Source: Candidatus Krumholzibacteriia bacterium
GTDB lineage: Bacteria; Krumholzibacteriota; Krumholzibacteriia; LZORAL124-64-63
NCBI GenBank assembly: GCA_030590265.1
Contig: JAUUYW010000003.1
Coordinates: 1-28,477, forward strand
DNA length: 28,477 bases
Direction of reading: 5' to 3'
Under the pieces are notes generated by a model. That model was not told the DNA's origin. It worked only from the letters and a program-made list of their open reading frames with translations, and made no database searches. Both the position numbers and the translations under genes were made by a program. Numbering within the stretch: position 1 is the stretch's first letter; every line of letters starts with the position of its first letter. This document shows positions 8,394-16,685 of the stretch, piece after piece.

Positions 8394-8798
8394 ATGATAA
8401 AAAATCCAAAATTACGTTTACTCCTTGGAGCCGTGCTCAGCGCCTTTGCCGGCATGAGCCTGTGTTTGAGTGTCCTGCCTCTGGTTATGTATCAAGCCCA
8501 GATCGGCGATGAAGTAACCTTGACCTACCTTTTTAGCAAGTACCTGCTCCACTGTGCTCTGATTTGGATCATCGGTGGCTGGGGTGTGACCCGCATCAAC
8601 TACCCCATTGGGGGCGGACTTGTCCTGGGCTTTGCAGGACTTGCGACGGGACTCTTTCTCGTGTTTGCCGCCCTGCACCCAGCGCCTAAAATTCTTCTGG
8701 TGGGCGGCGTTGCCGGCCTGATCTACGGTTTCCTGGGTGGCCTCCTGCTGGGAAGGGTTCTGCAGGGATCTGATGCCCACGAAGGGGAAATGCAATGA
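8394..8798 (+). CDS. small integral membrane protein coupled to the DUF294 gene
   Basis: 134 aa, not a family I can name. It is almost entirely hydrophobic, with about four predicted helices at residues 7-33, 45-63, 73-93 and 98-121. A short hydrophilic tail ends SDAHEGEMQ. The gene ends inside the start of the DUF294 gene: the ATGA at 8795-8798 holds both its stop and the next ATG. The two are therefore translationally coupled and probably work together. It could anchor the soluble cNMP/CBS/nucleotidyltransferase protein at the membrane, where the divergent exonuclease-domain protein also sits. That link is inference from position alone. Confidence 0.75.
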   Translation: MIKNPKLRLLLGAVLSAFAGMSLCLSVLPLVMYQAQIGDEVTLTYLFSKYLLHCALIWIIGGWGVTRINYPIGGGLVLGFAGLATGLFLVFAALHPAPKILLVGGVAGLIYGFLGGLLLGRVLQGSDAHEGEMQ

Positions 8799-10603
8799 TT
8801 GCCAAACTCCTGGACTTCATGCGTGAGCAGCATCCCTTTGAATTGCTTACCGAGGAAGAAATGGAGCTGGCCAGTGCCAATTTCGTAACCCGGAACTTTC
8901 CCGAGGGCAAAATCATTTTGCGACATGGCGGGCCCATCAGTTCCTGCCTGTTCCTGATTGCCGAGGGCAGTGCCCGCCTGGCACCTGATGACTTGAGTGG
9001 ACGCATCCTGGATGAGGGCGACTTCTTTGGTTTCCCGTCCATCATCAGCCAGGATTGTCCCACCGCCACCGTAACCGCCGAAACCGATCTGATGGTTCAT
9101 TGCCTTCCTGCTGAAATTTTCACCGGGTTGCTGAACAATGCCAAATTTGCGGATTTCTTTCTGAAGGATTTGAGCGAGCGATTGAGACTGATGGCCAGTG
9201 GCGGAAACGCCAGTCTGGGTGGCGAACTGACTACACCAGTAGAAGATCTCGGTTTGCGAATGGTCGTTACCGTAGACCCGAATGATTCTGTGGCCGAAGC
9301 TGCCCGGGCCATGCGCCAGGCTCGTGAAGATGTGGCCATTGTTTCCTGCGAACCACCCGGCATCATCACCGACCATGATTTTCAGGTCAAGGTCCTGGCC
9401 GATGACCTGGGACCGGACACACCAGTCCATCAGGTGATGACCCAGCATCTTAAAACCCTGCCTACCGAAACCCCGGTGCACAGCGCCCTGTTGTACATGC
9501 TGGAAGAGCGCATTCACCACCTGCCCATAACCTCCGATGGAAAAATCGTGGGCTTGGTATCAGCCACGGATTTGTTGCGCCACCAAACCCGCAACCCACT
9601 GTACCTGACCCGCCAGTTGGAAAATCTGGAAGACCCCTCCACTCTGATCCATTACCGCGATGACGCCGCGGCCATGGTCGAACGCTTGTTCAACGGTGGT
9701 CTCAAGGTGGCCCAAATCGGCCGCATCTTTGCCAGCGTCAACCATACCCTTGTGCGAAGGTTGTTGCGGCTGGCCGAAAAGAAACTTGGTCCCCCTCCTT
9801 GCACCTACGCCTGGCTGGTTTTTGGTTCCGAAGGACGCATGGAGCAGGCCCTGATCACCGATCAGGACAACGCCCTGGTCTATGCGGATGCAGGCCAGAA
9901 CAACGCCGAATATTTTTCTGAACTGGCCAAAACCGTGGGTGCCGACCTGTTGACCGCCGGCTTTCCACCCTGCCCTGGGGGCTACATGGCTGCCAATTGG
10001 TGCAAACCACTGGACGAGTGGGTTGAGATCATGTCCAGTTGGGTGCAGTGCCCCACGCCCGAGAGCCTGATGATGGCGGGAATTTTCTTCGACTTTCGCC
10101 CGGTGGCTGGAAGTTTGTCAGTGACTCCACTGGAAGAAATCATACTCAAATCTGCGGACAGCCAACTCTTCATGGCTCATTTGGCCCGCGAGGCCATGAG
10201 ATTCAGGCCGCCTCTGAATCTTTTTCGACGCATCCAGTCCGACGAAGGCAAAGTTGATCTGAAAACAGGTGGCATAGCCCCCATCGTTGCTGCCGGACGA
10301 GTATATGGGCTCAAAGCCGGTGCTCGTTTTCGTCCCACCCGCCAACGCTTCGAAACAGCCATGGACACTGGGCTGATCAGCAAGGATCTGGGCCAGACCG
10401 TGACGGAGACCTACCGTTTTCTACTTCAACTTCGCTTGCGCGAACAACTGGGGGTTTTAAAGACACAGGGTCTGCCGGACAACCGGGTTAGCCTGAATCG
10501 TCTTTCATCCCTGGAACGCCGACACCTGAAGGAAGCTTTTGGGGTGGTTCGGGAGTTGCAGGAAAAGGTAGCTCATCGTTTTCAGACAAATTTGTTGGGT
10601 TAG
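8795..10603 (+). CDS. cNMP-binding / CBS-pair / DUF294 nucleotidyltransferase-like signalling protein
   Basis: 602 aa. Domains in order: cyclic-nucleotide-binding-like fold (about 10-125, with the LxEGDFFG strand), two CBS motifs (about 150-265, ending DGKIVGLVSATDLL), a GlnD-like nucleotidyltransferase domain (about 325-450), and the DUF294 C-terminal substrate-binding-like domain (about 455-600). The nucleotidyltransferase signature is intact: GSEGRMEQ at 344-351, then TDQD with likely metal ligands D356 and D358. The protein is soluble. Proteins of this architecture are regularly encoded next to SSS acetate-type symporters, and this one faces that gene tail-to-tail. It may modify a partner with a nucleotide in response to adenine nucleotides sensed by the CBS pair; neither substrate nor partner is known. 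The start is the ATG overlapping the previous gene's stop. Confidence 0.9.
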   Translation: MIAKLLDFMREQHPFELLTEEEMELASANFVTRNFPEGKIILRHGGPISSCLFLIAEGSARLAPDDLSGRILDEGDFFGFPSIISQDCPTATVTAETDLMVHCLPAEIFTGLLNNAKFADFFLKDLSERLRLMASGGNASLGGELTTPVEDLGLRMVVTVDPNDSVAEAARAMRQAREDVAIVSCEPPGIITDHDFQVKVLADDLGPDTPVHQVMTQHLKTLPTETPVHSALLYMLEERIHHLPITSDGKIVGLVSATDLLRHQTRNPLYLTRQLENLEDPSTLIHYRDDAAAMVERLFNGGLKVAQIGRIFASVNHTLVRRLLRLAEKKLGPPPCTYAWLVFGSEGRMEQALITDQDNALVYADAGQNNAEYFSELAKTVGADLLTAGFPPCPGGYMAANWCKPLDEWVEIMSSWVQCPTPESLMMAGIFFDFRPVAGSLSVTPLEEIILKSADSQLFMAHLAREAMRFRPPLNLFRRIQSDEGKVDLKTGGIAPIVAAGRVYGLKAGARFRPTRQRFETAMDTGLISKDLGQTVTETYRFLLQLRLREQLGVLKTQGLPDNRVSLNRLSSLERRHLKEAFGVVRELQEKVAHRFQTNLLG

Positions 10604-10632
10604 ATTGGCCAGTGGACCGGGTCGTAAGAAAA

Positions 10633-10658
10633 AGGTGCGCCTCCGAAAAGGCGCACCT
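10633..10658 (-). terminator. intrinsic terminator between convergent DUF294 and symporter genes
   Basis: Perfect 10-bp stem AGGTGCGCCT / AGGCGCACCT with a 6-base loop. On the minus strand the stem runs into TTTTTC (its last base pair plus four further T), as expected for rho-independent termination of the symporter operon. On the plus strand the downstream sequence is A-rich without a T run, so termination of the DUF294 transcript here would be weaker. Confidence 0.85.
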
Positions 10659-10681
10659 GGGTTAATTAAAAACGACTGCTT

Positions 10682-12451
10682 TTAGTGATCGGCAACCGGA
10701 CCACCTGAACCCGAGGGAACTCGAATATGGTCCACCATTTCCTGGATTTCCTGGGGTGGCGGGGGTGTCATCTTCGAGACCACATAGGCAACAATAAAGT
10801 TGATCAAAGCACCAATTGCACCGAAAGATCCCGGGCTGATACCCAGGAGCCAGTGGGCAGGATCATCCGGAGCCATTGCCGTTCCTTGCACAAAGAACCA
10901 GCCCTTGAACCAGAAGATGTAGATAAGAGTGCTCAACAAACCGGCAAGCATGCCGCTAATGGCACCGGCCTTGTTCATGCTGCGGTTGAAAATACCCATC
11001 ATGAGCGCCGGGAAAATCGAGGAGGCTGCCAAGCCGAAGGCCAATGCCACGACTTGGGCCGCAAAGCCGGGCGGATGAAGCCCCAATAACCCCGCCACAA
11101 CAATTGCTCCAGCCATGGCAATACGACTGGCCAACAATTCCCGGGATTCGGAAATATTGGGCATGAAAATACCTTTGAGCAGGTCATGACTGATGGATGA
11201 GGCAATAGCCAGCAACAGACCCGCGGCAGTGGATAGGGCGGCAGCAATACCACCGGCAGCCACCAGGGCGATGACCCAATTGGGTAGGCTGGCAATTTCA
11301 GGATTGGCCAATACCATCATATCCCGATCAACCTTGACCATCTCGTTGCCTTTCCAGCCGAAGCCGGCTGCCTGATCGTCCAGTCCCGGACCGTAATACT
11401 GGATGCGGCCATCACCGTTTTTGTCCTCGAATTTCAGCAAGCCGGTTTTTTCCCAGTTGGAGAACCAGGAAGGGGCCTTGCTGTATTCCAGGTTGCCATC
11501 GGCTGCACCAACAGCACCCGTTTGAATTGTTTGCATCAAATTCAGGCGAGCCATGGCACCCACACCGGGGGCAGTGGTGTACAAAATGGCAATGAATACC
11601 AGCGCCCAGCCGGCGGATGAGCGGGCATCACGCACTTTAGGAACGGTAAAAAAGCGGGCAATAACATGAGGAAGTCCCGCTGTACCAATCATCAATGACA
11701 TGGTCAGCAGAAACATGTTCAGAGTTGAGCCCTTCTGCGTTGTATAGGCAGAGAAGCCCAGATCCAGACATATCTGATCAAGTTTGTCGAGCAACGCCAC
11801 CCCACTTTCCAGACTACCACCCAAGCCTAGCTGGGGAATGGGGTTGCCGGTCAGTTGCATCGAAATGAAGATCGCAGGCACGGAGTAGGCAAAAATGAGC
11901 ACACAGTACTGAGCGATCTGGGTATAGGTAATGCCCTTCATGCCCCCGAGCACCGCGTAGATAAAGACGATGGCCATGCCAACATAAACGCCTGTTTCGA
12001 AAGGAACTTCAAGGAAGCGAGAGAAGGCAACGCCAACACCTTTCATCTGGCCAATCACATAGGTGAGTGAAGCCACAATCAGACATAGCACCGCAACGCC
12101 GCGTGCACTGTTGGAGTAAAAGCGATCCCCAATGAATTCGGGAACCGTAAATTTGCCGTACTTGCGCAGATACGGCGCCAGCAACATCGCCAACAAGACA
12201 TATCCACCGGTCCAACCCATGAGGTAGACCGAAGCATCATAACCTTTGAAGGCGATGAGACCGGCCATGGAGATGAAAGACGCAGCGGACATCCAGTCGG
12301 CACCCGTAGCCATCCCATTCAGAACAGGATGCACACCTTTTCCGGCAACATAAAATTCAGCGGTGGTGCCCGCTCTGGCTCGAATGGCAATGTAGATGTA
12401 GAGGACAAATGTTAAGCCGACTACAATGAAAGTAAGTGTCCTGAGATCCAT
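10682..12451 (-). CDS. sodium:solute symporter large subunit (SSS family, VC_2705-type, acetate-like)
   Basis: 589 aa, about 13 membrane helices. The start ATG has AAGGAG nine bases upstream. SSS-family landmarks include GMATGADWMSAASFISMAG near the amino end and GTAGLPHVIARFFTV in the middle. A long non-membrane loop at about 300-390 contains DKNGDGRIQ, which resembles a calcium-binding EF-hand or dockerin loop and which I recall from the VC_2705 subfamily. The small DUF4212 subunit is encoded immediately upstream (65-base gap), and the acyl-CoA synthetase gene lies upstream of that. The transporter therefore most likely imports acetate, propionate or a similar short carboxylate with sodium. 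The substrate is inferred from context, not read from the sequence. Confidence 0.9.
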   Translation of the reverse strand: MDLRTLTFIVVGLTFVLYIYIAIRARAGTTAEFYVAGKGVHPVLNGMATGADWMSAASFISMAGLIAFKGYDASVYLMGWTGGYVLLAMLLAPYLRKYGKFTVPEFIGDRFYSNSARGVAVLCLIVASLTYVIGQMKGVGVAFSRFLEVPFETGVYVGMAIVFIYAVLGGMKGITYTQIAQYCVLIFAYSVPAIFISMQLTGNPIPQLGLGGSLESGVALLDKLDQICLDLGFSAYTTQKGSTLNMFLLTMSLMIGTAGLPHVIARFFTVPKVRDARSSAGWALVFIAILYTTAPGVGAMARLNLMQTIQTGAVGAADGNLEYSKAPSWFSNWEKTGLLKFEDKNGDGRIQYYGPGLDDQAAGFGWKGNEMVKVDRDMMVLANPEIASLPNWVIALVAAGGIAAALSTAAGLLLAIASSISHDLLKGIFMPNISESRELLASRIAMAGAIVVAGLLGLHPPGFAAQVVALAFGLAASSIFPALMMGIFNRSMNKAGAISGMLAGLLSTLIYIFWFKGWFFVQGTAMAPDDPAHWLLGISPGSFGAIGALINFIVAYVVSKMTPPPPQEIQEMVDHIRVPSGSGGPVADH

Positions 12452-12516
12452 TTATTCGTTCTCCTTTTTGGAGTAATCCCATTCCTGGGCAAAAGTTAAA
12501 GTGCCTGGGGATCAGC

Positions 12517-12768
12517 CTAGTCTTCGTGCACGTCGAACTTGCGGTCCAACTTGCCCATGCGGTTGGCATAGAAAAAGATCAAGGCAACGAAAGTGTATAT
12601 GGAGCCCTGTTGAGCAAACCAAAAGCCCAGTTTGTAGCCACCTATTCGTATACCGTTCAAGGTATCGACAAGCAAAATGCCGAACCCAAACGAGACAATG
12701 AACCAGATGGCTATACACAACCCTACAAGTTGTAGATTAGCCTTCCAGTACTCATTCATTTTGTTCAT
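12517..12768 (-). CDS. DUF4212 small subunit of the sodium:solute symporter
   Basis: 83 aa. ATG 12768 follows AAGGAGG by about five bases. Two membrane helices (about 12-34 and 53-69) flank the short loop NGIRIGGYKLGFWFAQQG, which is characteristic of this family, and the charged tail ends in KLDRKFDVHED. Members are encoded just ahead of VC_2705-type SSS transporters, as here, and are thought to be an obligatory small partner subunit. The 162-base gap to the upstream acyl-CoA synthetase gene leaves room for a separate promoter. Confidence 0.92.
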   Translation of the reverse strand: MNKMNEYWKANLQLVGLCIAIWFIVSFGFGILLVDTLNGIRIGGYKLGFWFAQQGSIYTFVALIFFYANRMGKLDRKFDVHED

Positions 12769-12930
12769 TGTTGCCTCCTTGTTGGGGTATGGTCATTTTC
12801 GGGCTACATAACAGATTATTGTGGTGTTTCAGGATTCTGAATCATCTGCCATTTCTTATCCCCTACCACAACAGTTGTATTTCGACAAATGTTTTCATTT
12901 TAACTAGTCCATAAAGAAAACCAGCGGTCT

Positions 12931-14862
12931 TTAGATCCCGTCTGATTCAGATTCCCCGAGGGTTGTGTTGGCGTACTGGCCTACACGATGATCACGCAAT
13001 GCAGTGCGTATCTCCATGATGATGGCGGGATCATCGATAGTTGGGGGGGTAATTATCTGCTCTTCAACGGCCAAACGCCGGATGGTTTTGCGCAGAATTT
13101 TTCCCGACCGGGTCTTGGGTAGCCGTTTGACGACCATGGCCTTCTTGAAAGCCGCAACCGCTCCTATATCCTTGCGAATCAAGGCAATTAGCTCAGCTTC
13201 CAACACCTCGTTTTCCACATTCACACCATCCTTGAGCACAACCAGGCCAATGGGCAACTGCCCCTTGAGTTGATCGTCGATGCCCACAACCGCGCATTCG
13301 GCTACGGCCTCATGTCCACCAATCAGTTCCTCCATCTCACCGGTGGACAAACGGTGGCCGGCTACGTTGATAACGTCATCGGTGCGGCCCATGATGAACA
13401 CATACCCGTCCTCATCAATGTAGCCGCCATCGGAGGTATCATAATAATCTTCGAAACGACTTAGATAGGCCTTCCGGAAACCGTCACTATCCTGCCACAG
13501 GTTCGGCAGGCAGCCGGGGGGAAGTGGCAATTTGATCACGATATTGCCCATTTTTCCTGCCGGAACGGTATGCCCCTCATCATCCAGCACTTCCACCTTG
13601 AAACCGGGCACAGGAAAACTGGCTGAGCCGCTTTTGACCCGGTGGGGCTCCAGGCCCATGGGATTGGCCACGATGGGCCATCCTGTTTCGGTTTGCCACC
13701 AGTGGTCGACGATGGGCACATCCAGAATCTGGGTCAGCCACTCGTAAGTAGGTGGATCCAGGCGCTCGCCCGCCAGATAGAGGGTGCGCAAGCTGCTGAT
13801 GTCGTAATTGCGTTTGAGATGGGCGTCCGGATCTTCTTTTCTGATGGCCCGAAAGGCTGTTGGGGCAGTGAAGAAAGCACTCACCTTGTATTCGGAAATC
13901 ACTCGCCAGAAAGCGCCCGCATCCGGAGTGCGCACCGGCTTGCCTTCATACAAAACCGTGGTGCAGCCATGAATCAAGGGACCGTAGACTATGTAGGAGT
14001 GGCCAACGACCCAGCCCACATCCGAAGCCGCCCAAAAGACTTCGCCCGGATTGATGTTGTAGACGGTTTTCATGCTGTACTTCAAGGCAATGGCGTGGCC
14101 ACCGTTGTCTCGTATCACACCTTTGGGTTTGCCGGTGGTGCCGCTGGTGTAGAGAATGTAAAGGGGATCGGCGGAATCCACCGGAACCGGGTCGGCTGGT
14201 TCGGCACTGTGCATCAACTCGTGCCAATCGTGATCACGGCCCGCCAACATTTTGGCCTTGGCGTGGGGTCGGGGAAAAACGATGACTGAAGTTGGTGGGT
14301 GGATAGCTTCTTCCAGTGCTTTATCCACGAGCGGTTTGTAGTCGATGATGTTTTTAAACTCGATTCCGCAACTGGCGGTGATCAGGCACTTGGGTTTGGC
14401 GTCGTCAATACGAACAGCCAACTCGTGAGGGGCAAAACCACCAAAAACCACCGAGTGAACCGCGCCGAGACGGGCACAGGCCAACATGGCGATGACTGCT
14501 TCGGGAATCATCGGCATGTAGATGATCACCCGGTCCCCTTTTTCCACGCCCTGAGCTCGAAGGGCTCCGGCAAAGAGGGCCACCTCATCACGCAATTCGC
14601 GATAGGTGTAACGGCGTTTGGTGTGAGTGACTGCGGAATCGAAATAAAGGGCCACCTGGCGCCCCCGACCGTTGTTCACGTGATAATCCAAGGCCAGGTA
14701 ACTGGTATTCAGTTTGCCGCCACGGAACCAGCGACTCAGTCCTTCCTCGTCCTCGTAAAGAACTTTCTCCGGTTCTTCATACCAGTCGATCAGATTCATC
14801 CGTTGGCGCCAAAAGAACCTGGGGTTTTCTACTGACAGAGTATGAAGATCCTTGTACCGCAT
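12931..14862 (-). CDS. prpE: propionyl-/acetyl-CoA synthetase (PrpE/ACSS3-type)
   Basis: 643 aa, the usual length for the family. It activates a short-chain carboxylate to its CoA thioester through an acyl-AMP intermediate in the cytoplasm. ACS-type landmarks: the phosphate loop YTSGTTGKPKG at about 237-247, VFWAASDVGWVVGHSYIVYGP, the adenylate motif DHWWQTETGWPI, and the C-terminal PKTRSGKILRK with catalytic K588, which is also the usual acetyl-lysine regulation site. The W after TETG, and the surrounding text, fit PrpE/ACSS3 rather than Acs, which has TETGG. Propionate is therefore a likely substrate, with acetate possible. It lies upstream of the symporter subunits on the same strand, a logical uptake-plus-activation unit. 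Substrate preference cannot be settled from sequence alone. Confidence 0.9.
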   Translation of the reverse strand: MRYKDLHTLSVENPRFFWRQRMNLIDWYEEPEKVLYEDEEGLSRWFRGGKLNTSYLALDYHVNNGRGRQVALYFDSAVTHTKRRYTYRELRDEVALFAGALRAQGVEKGDRVIIYMPMIPEAVIAMLACARLGAVHSVVFGGFAPHELAVRIDDAKPKCLITASCGIEFKNIIDYKPLVDKALEEAIHPPTSVIVFPRPHAKAKMLAGRDHDWHELMHSAEPADPVPVDSADPLYILYTSGTTGKPKGVIRDNGGHAIALKYSMKTVYNINPGEVFWAASDVGWVVGHSYIVYGPLIHGCTTVLYEGKPVRTPDAGAFWRVISEYKVSAFFTAPTAFRAIRKEDPDAHLKRNYDISSLRTLYLAGERLDPPTYEWLTQILDVPIVDHWWQTETGWPIVANPMGLEPHRVKSGSASFPVPGFKVEVLDDEGHTVPAGKMGNIVIKLPLPPGCLPNLWQDSDGFRKAYLSRFEDYYDTSDGGYIDEDGYVFIMGRTDDVINVAGHRLSTGEMEELIGGHEAVAECAVVGIDDQLKGQLPIGLVVLKDGVNVENEVLEAELIALIRKDIGAVAAFKKAMVVKRLPKTRSGKILRKTIRRLAVEEQIITPPTIDDPAIIMEIRTALRDHRVGQYANTTLGESESDGI

Positions 14863-14986
14863 GAGAGGTCCTTTTCATTGGTGGGATATTTGTGGATTTC
14901 ATCAACTTAACTTGCGCACCAAATCCAGATTCTTCTCAAAAAAGGACCTCGGTCGCGGCGCCTTCAGGGCCAGGCTAACCAAAGCC

Positions 14987-15016
14987 ACTATAGCATAAGG
15001 GCAGAACAATCGTAAA
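14987..15016 (-). promoter_or_regulatory. possible promoter upstream of the acyl-CoA synthetase gene
   Basis: On the minus strand TTTACG (15016-15011) is followed after 18 bases by TATAGT (14992-14987), which is preceded by TGC and so has an extended -10 form. The leader would be about 120 bases. It would give the synthetase gene transcription independent of the radical SAM operon that ends at 15050. Motif match is moderate. Confidence 0.35.
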
Positions 15017-15049
15017 ACTGGAACTTTTTACTCTTGAAAGACATGATGG

Positions 15050-16270
15050 CTAAATCTTCTGTCGTGCCTGCCAGACCAAGCGCGACAACCGTGCTCCAAG
15101 ACCTGCCGGGGCTCCGGCTTCCACCAGCAGCGTCTCCACCGGTGAAATATGGGGAATCGCCTTGCCGTGCTGCAGGGAAAGCCGCGCGAAGAGACAATGA
15201 GCATCGGGGGCCCAATGGGGATCAGGGCCTGCCACGGGACAAATCAGACAATCGTTCCGCTGGGAGCATTCGCGGCAAGCACCTTTCTCGGTGGTGCGAT
15301 CCGTCAAGGGAAACAAGGCCACTGGCGACTGCACCGCCACATGGCGCCAATGTGCCTCAAAGTCTGGGTCAGCCACATTCCCCAGCCGCAGGGCATCCGC
15401 CACTTGGCCCACATGAGTTGAAGGGTGCCACCTCGCCACGTCCGCGAGCATACCGCACCCGTGCACACTGCCATCAGCGTCAACTGCGAGGGCTGCGGGA
15501 TCGGCGGCACCGCAGGCCTCGGTACGAACACCTGGGGAAGCAGAAGTTGGTCGCAGATAAGAAACCGGAACTCGCTCGGTTCGATCCAGGTGCCGCAAAC
15601 TGAGTTTCAGAACGCGCTCCATCTGATCGGACAGCACCTGGCAGGCTTGCTCACCCCAATCGGCCGCCAGGCCACAAGTCAGCCCAATTTCCAGCTTGTA
15701 AACATCGTGGGAAAACGCCCAGGCGACTGAATCAGCAAAGTGCCCAACATTGTCTGGGCTGACGGTCATCGCCACGGAAAAGCGTCGGCGCCAGAAACGA
15801 GGATGCCTCTTGTTGACAGTGGCCAAAAGACCATCCAGATCGGACCATGATCCCGGTGCCCTGACATCCTGGGCGGCTGCCACACCATCGCAACTCACCT
15901 GCACAGCAATGTTGGCATCCACAAAATGATCAAGCAACGAGGACCCTAGCAACATACCGTTTGTGATCAGCCGGACATTCAGTCGCGGACCGGCTATCTC
16001 ACTGGCAACCGCCGCGTCGAGAACGGCCGCCACCAGATCAGGAGCGAGCAGTGGTTCTCCACCACTTAGCACCACGTTCACTTCACCCCGACCCAGATGG
16101 CGGGCCAATGTCAGAGACCGAATCAGGGTGTCGAGGCTCATACTTTGGGCACCGCGGGTCCGCTGGTAACAGTACGGGCAGGCCAGGTTACAAGCCTCGG
16201 TAAGGGTGAGCTTCATTGAACGCAGGGCCGGCTCTTTGCGCCTTGGCCCGGAACGTTTTCGTTGAATCAC
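15050..16270 (-). CDS. radical SAM/SPASM-domain enzyme, candidate peptide or protein maturase
   Basis: 406 aa. Start GTG 16270 overlaps the stop of the upstream acidic-protein gene (GTGA, 4 nt). The SAM-binding [4Fe-4S] motif is CNLACPYC, with C27, C31 and C34 (CX3CX2C), followed by the GGEPLL SAM-binding strand. The carboxyl end has a seven-cysteine SPASM pattern: C253-X13-G-X4-C272, then C332-X2-C335-X5-C341-X2-C344, then C359. This matches the classical spacing except for X2 in place of X3 between the fifth and sixth cysteines. SPASM enzymes known so far mostly modify ribosomally made peptides or protein side chains (anaerobic sulfatase maturases, mycofactocin, thioether-forming enzymes). 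No sulfatase gene is nearby. The tightly coupled acidic protein is the obvious candidate substrate or partner, which is inference. Confidence 0.88.
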   Translation of the reverse strand: MIQRKRSGPRRKEPALRSMKLTLTEACNLACPYCYQRTRGAQSMSLDTLIRSLTLARHLGRGEVNVVLSGGEPLLAPDLVAAVLDAAVASEIAGPRLNVRLITNGMLLGSSLLDHFVDANIAVQVSCDGVAAAQDVRAPGSWSDLDGLLATVNKRHPRFWRRRFSVAMTVSPDNVGHFADSVAWAFSHDVYKLEIGLTCGLAADWGEQACQVLSDQMERVLKLSLRHLDRTERVPVSYLRPTSASPGVRTEACGAADPAALAVDADGSVHGCGMLADVARWHPSTHVGQVADALRLGNVADPDFEAHWRHVAVQSPVALFPLTDRTTEKGACRECSQRNDCLICPVAGPDPHWAPDAHCLFARLSLQHGKAIPHISPVETLLVEAGAPAGLGARLSRLVWQARQKI

Positions 16271-16662
16271 AATTGCTTGATTTTCAATTCGAAACCCCGA
16301 GGCAGGGACCCAATCGCCACCTTGCTTAATTCTAAAAGCTTTGCGACGTATTCGAGACGATCGTATGGGCTTGGCCCAGGATCAAGGGCCATGAATTCGA
16401 ATTCATTGTAGCAATCGCCGCCTTTTGGATCGTCAGGAGGTCGACGGACAATCCTGGGTTTTGGATCGCAATGATCACCCGATACGCTCACATTGGCATC
16501 ACGGGGCACGTCGTCGTCGTCATCGTCATCATCATCGTCGTTTGAACTGGTGGTTCTAGCCTTTTGTTCCGGCTGGAGGTCTTCCATCACCTCCTTCAAA
16601 AATTTGGCGGCGATTTCCAGACACGCTTCTACATATTCTCCTGAAATTTTGGTTCCATCCAT
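16267..16662 (-). CDS. acidic protein with deca-aspartate tract, candidate radical SAM substrate or partner
   Basis: 131 aa, no family recognised. The start is ATG 16662, six bases after AGGAGG; the upstream TTG at 16677 overlaps that ribosome site and is rejected. Residues 1-33 look helical (KISGEYVEACLEIAAKF), followed by a TTSSN stretch. Ten consecutive Asp span 42-51. The middle is rich in Pro, Asp and Arg. Cysteines are C14, C65 (GDHCDP) and C84 (GDCYNEF). A second helical segment follows at 100-117, and the end is RGFELKIKQL. There is no signal peptide or membrane segment. It sits 23 bases after the kinase gene and overlaps the radical SAM gene by 4 nt, so all three are probably made together. 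It could be a peptide precursor with a long leader, or an acidic adaptor binding metal or the kinase. Confidence 0.75.
   Translation of the reverse strand: MDGTKISGEYVEACLEIAAKFLKEVMEDLQPEQKARTTSSNDDDDDDDDDDVPRDANVSVSGDHCDPKPRIVRRPPDDPKGGDCYNEFEFMALDPGPSPYDRLEYVAKLLELSKVAIGSLPRGFELKIKQL
16510..16539 (-). repeat. (GAY)10 trinucleotide tract encoding ten Asp
   Basis: Ten consecutive GAC/GAT codons inside the acidic-protein gene. The codons are mixed rather than a pure microsatellite, which slows slippage, but unit gain or loss would stay in frame and only change the length of the Asp run. Confidence 0.9.
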
Positions 16663-16685
16663 GATGGTCCTCCTCAATTTTGGGT

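Noticed and set aside
14940..14985. Terminator after the radical SAM gene, suggested by a T6 run on the minus strand
   Set aside because: No adequate stem precedes the T run; the only self-complement, GACC-GA-GGTC, has an impossible two-base loop.
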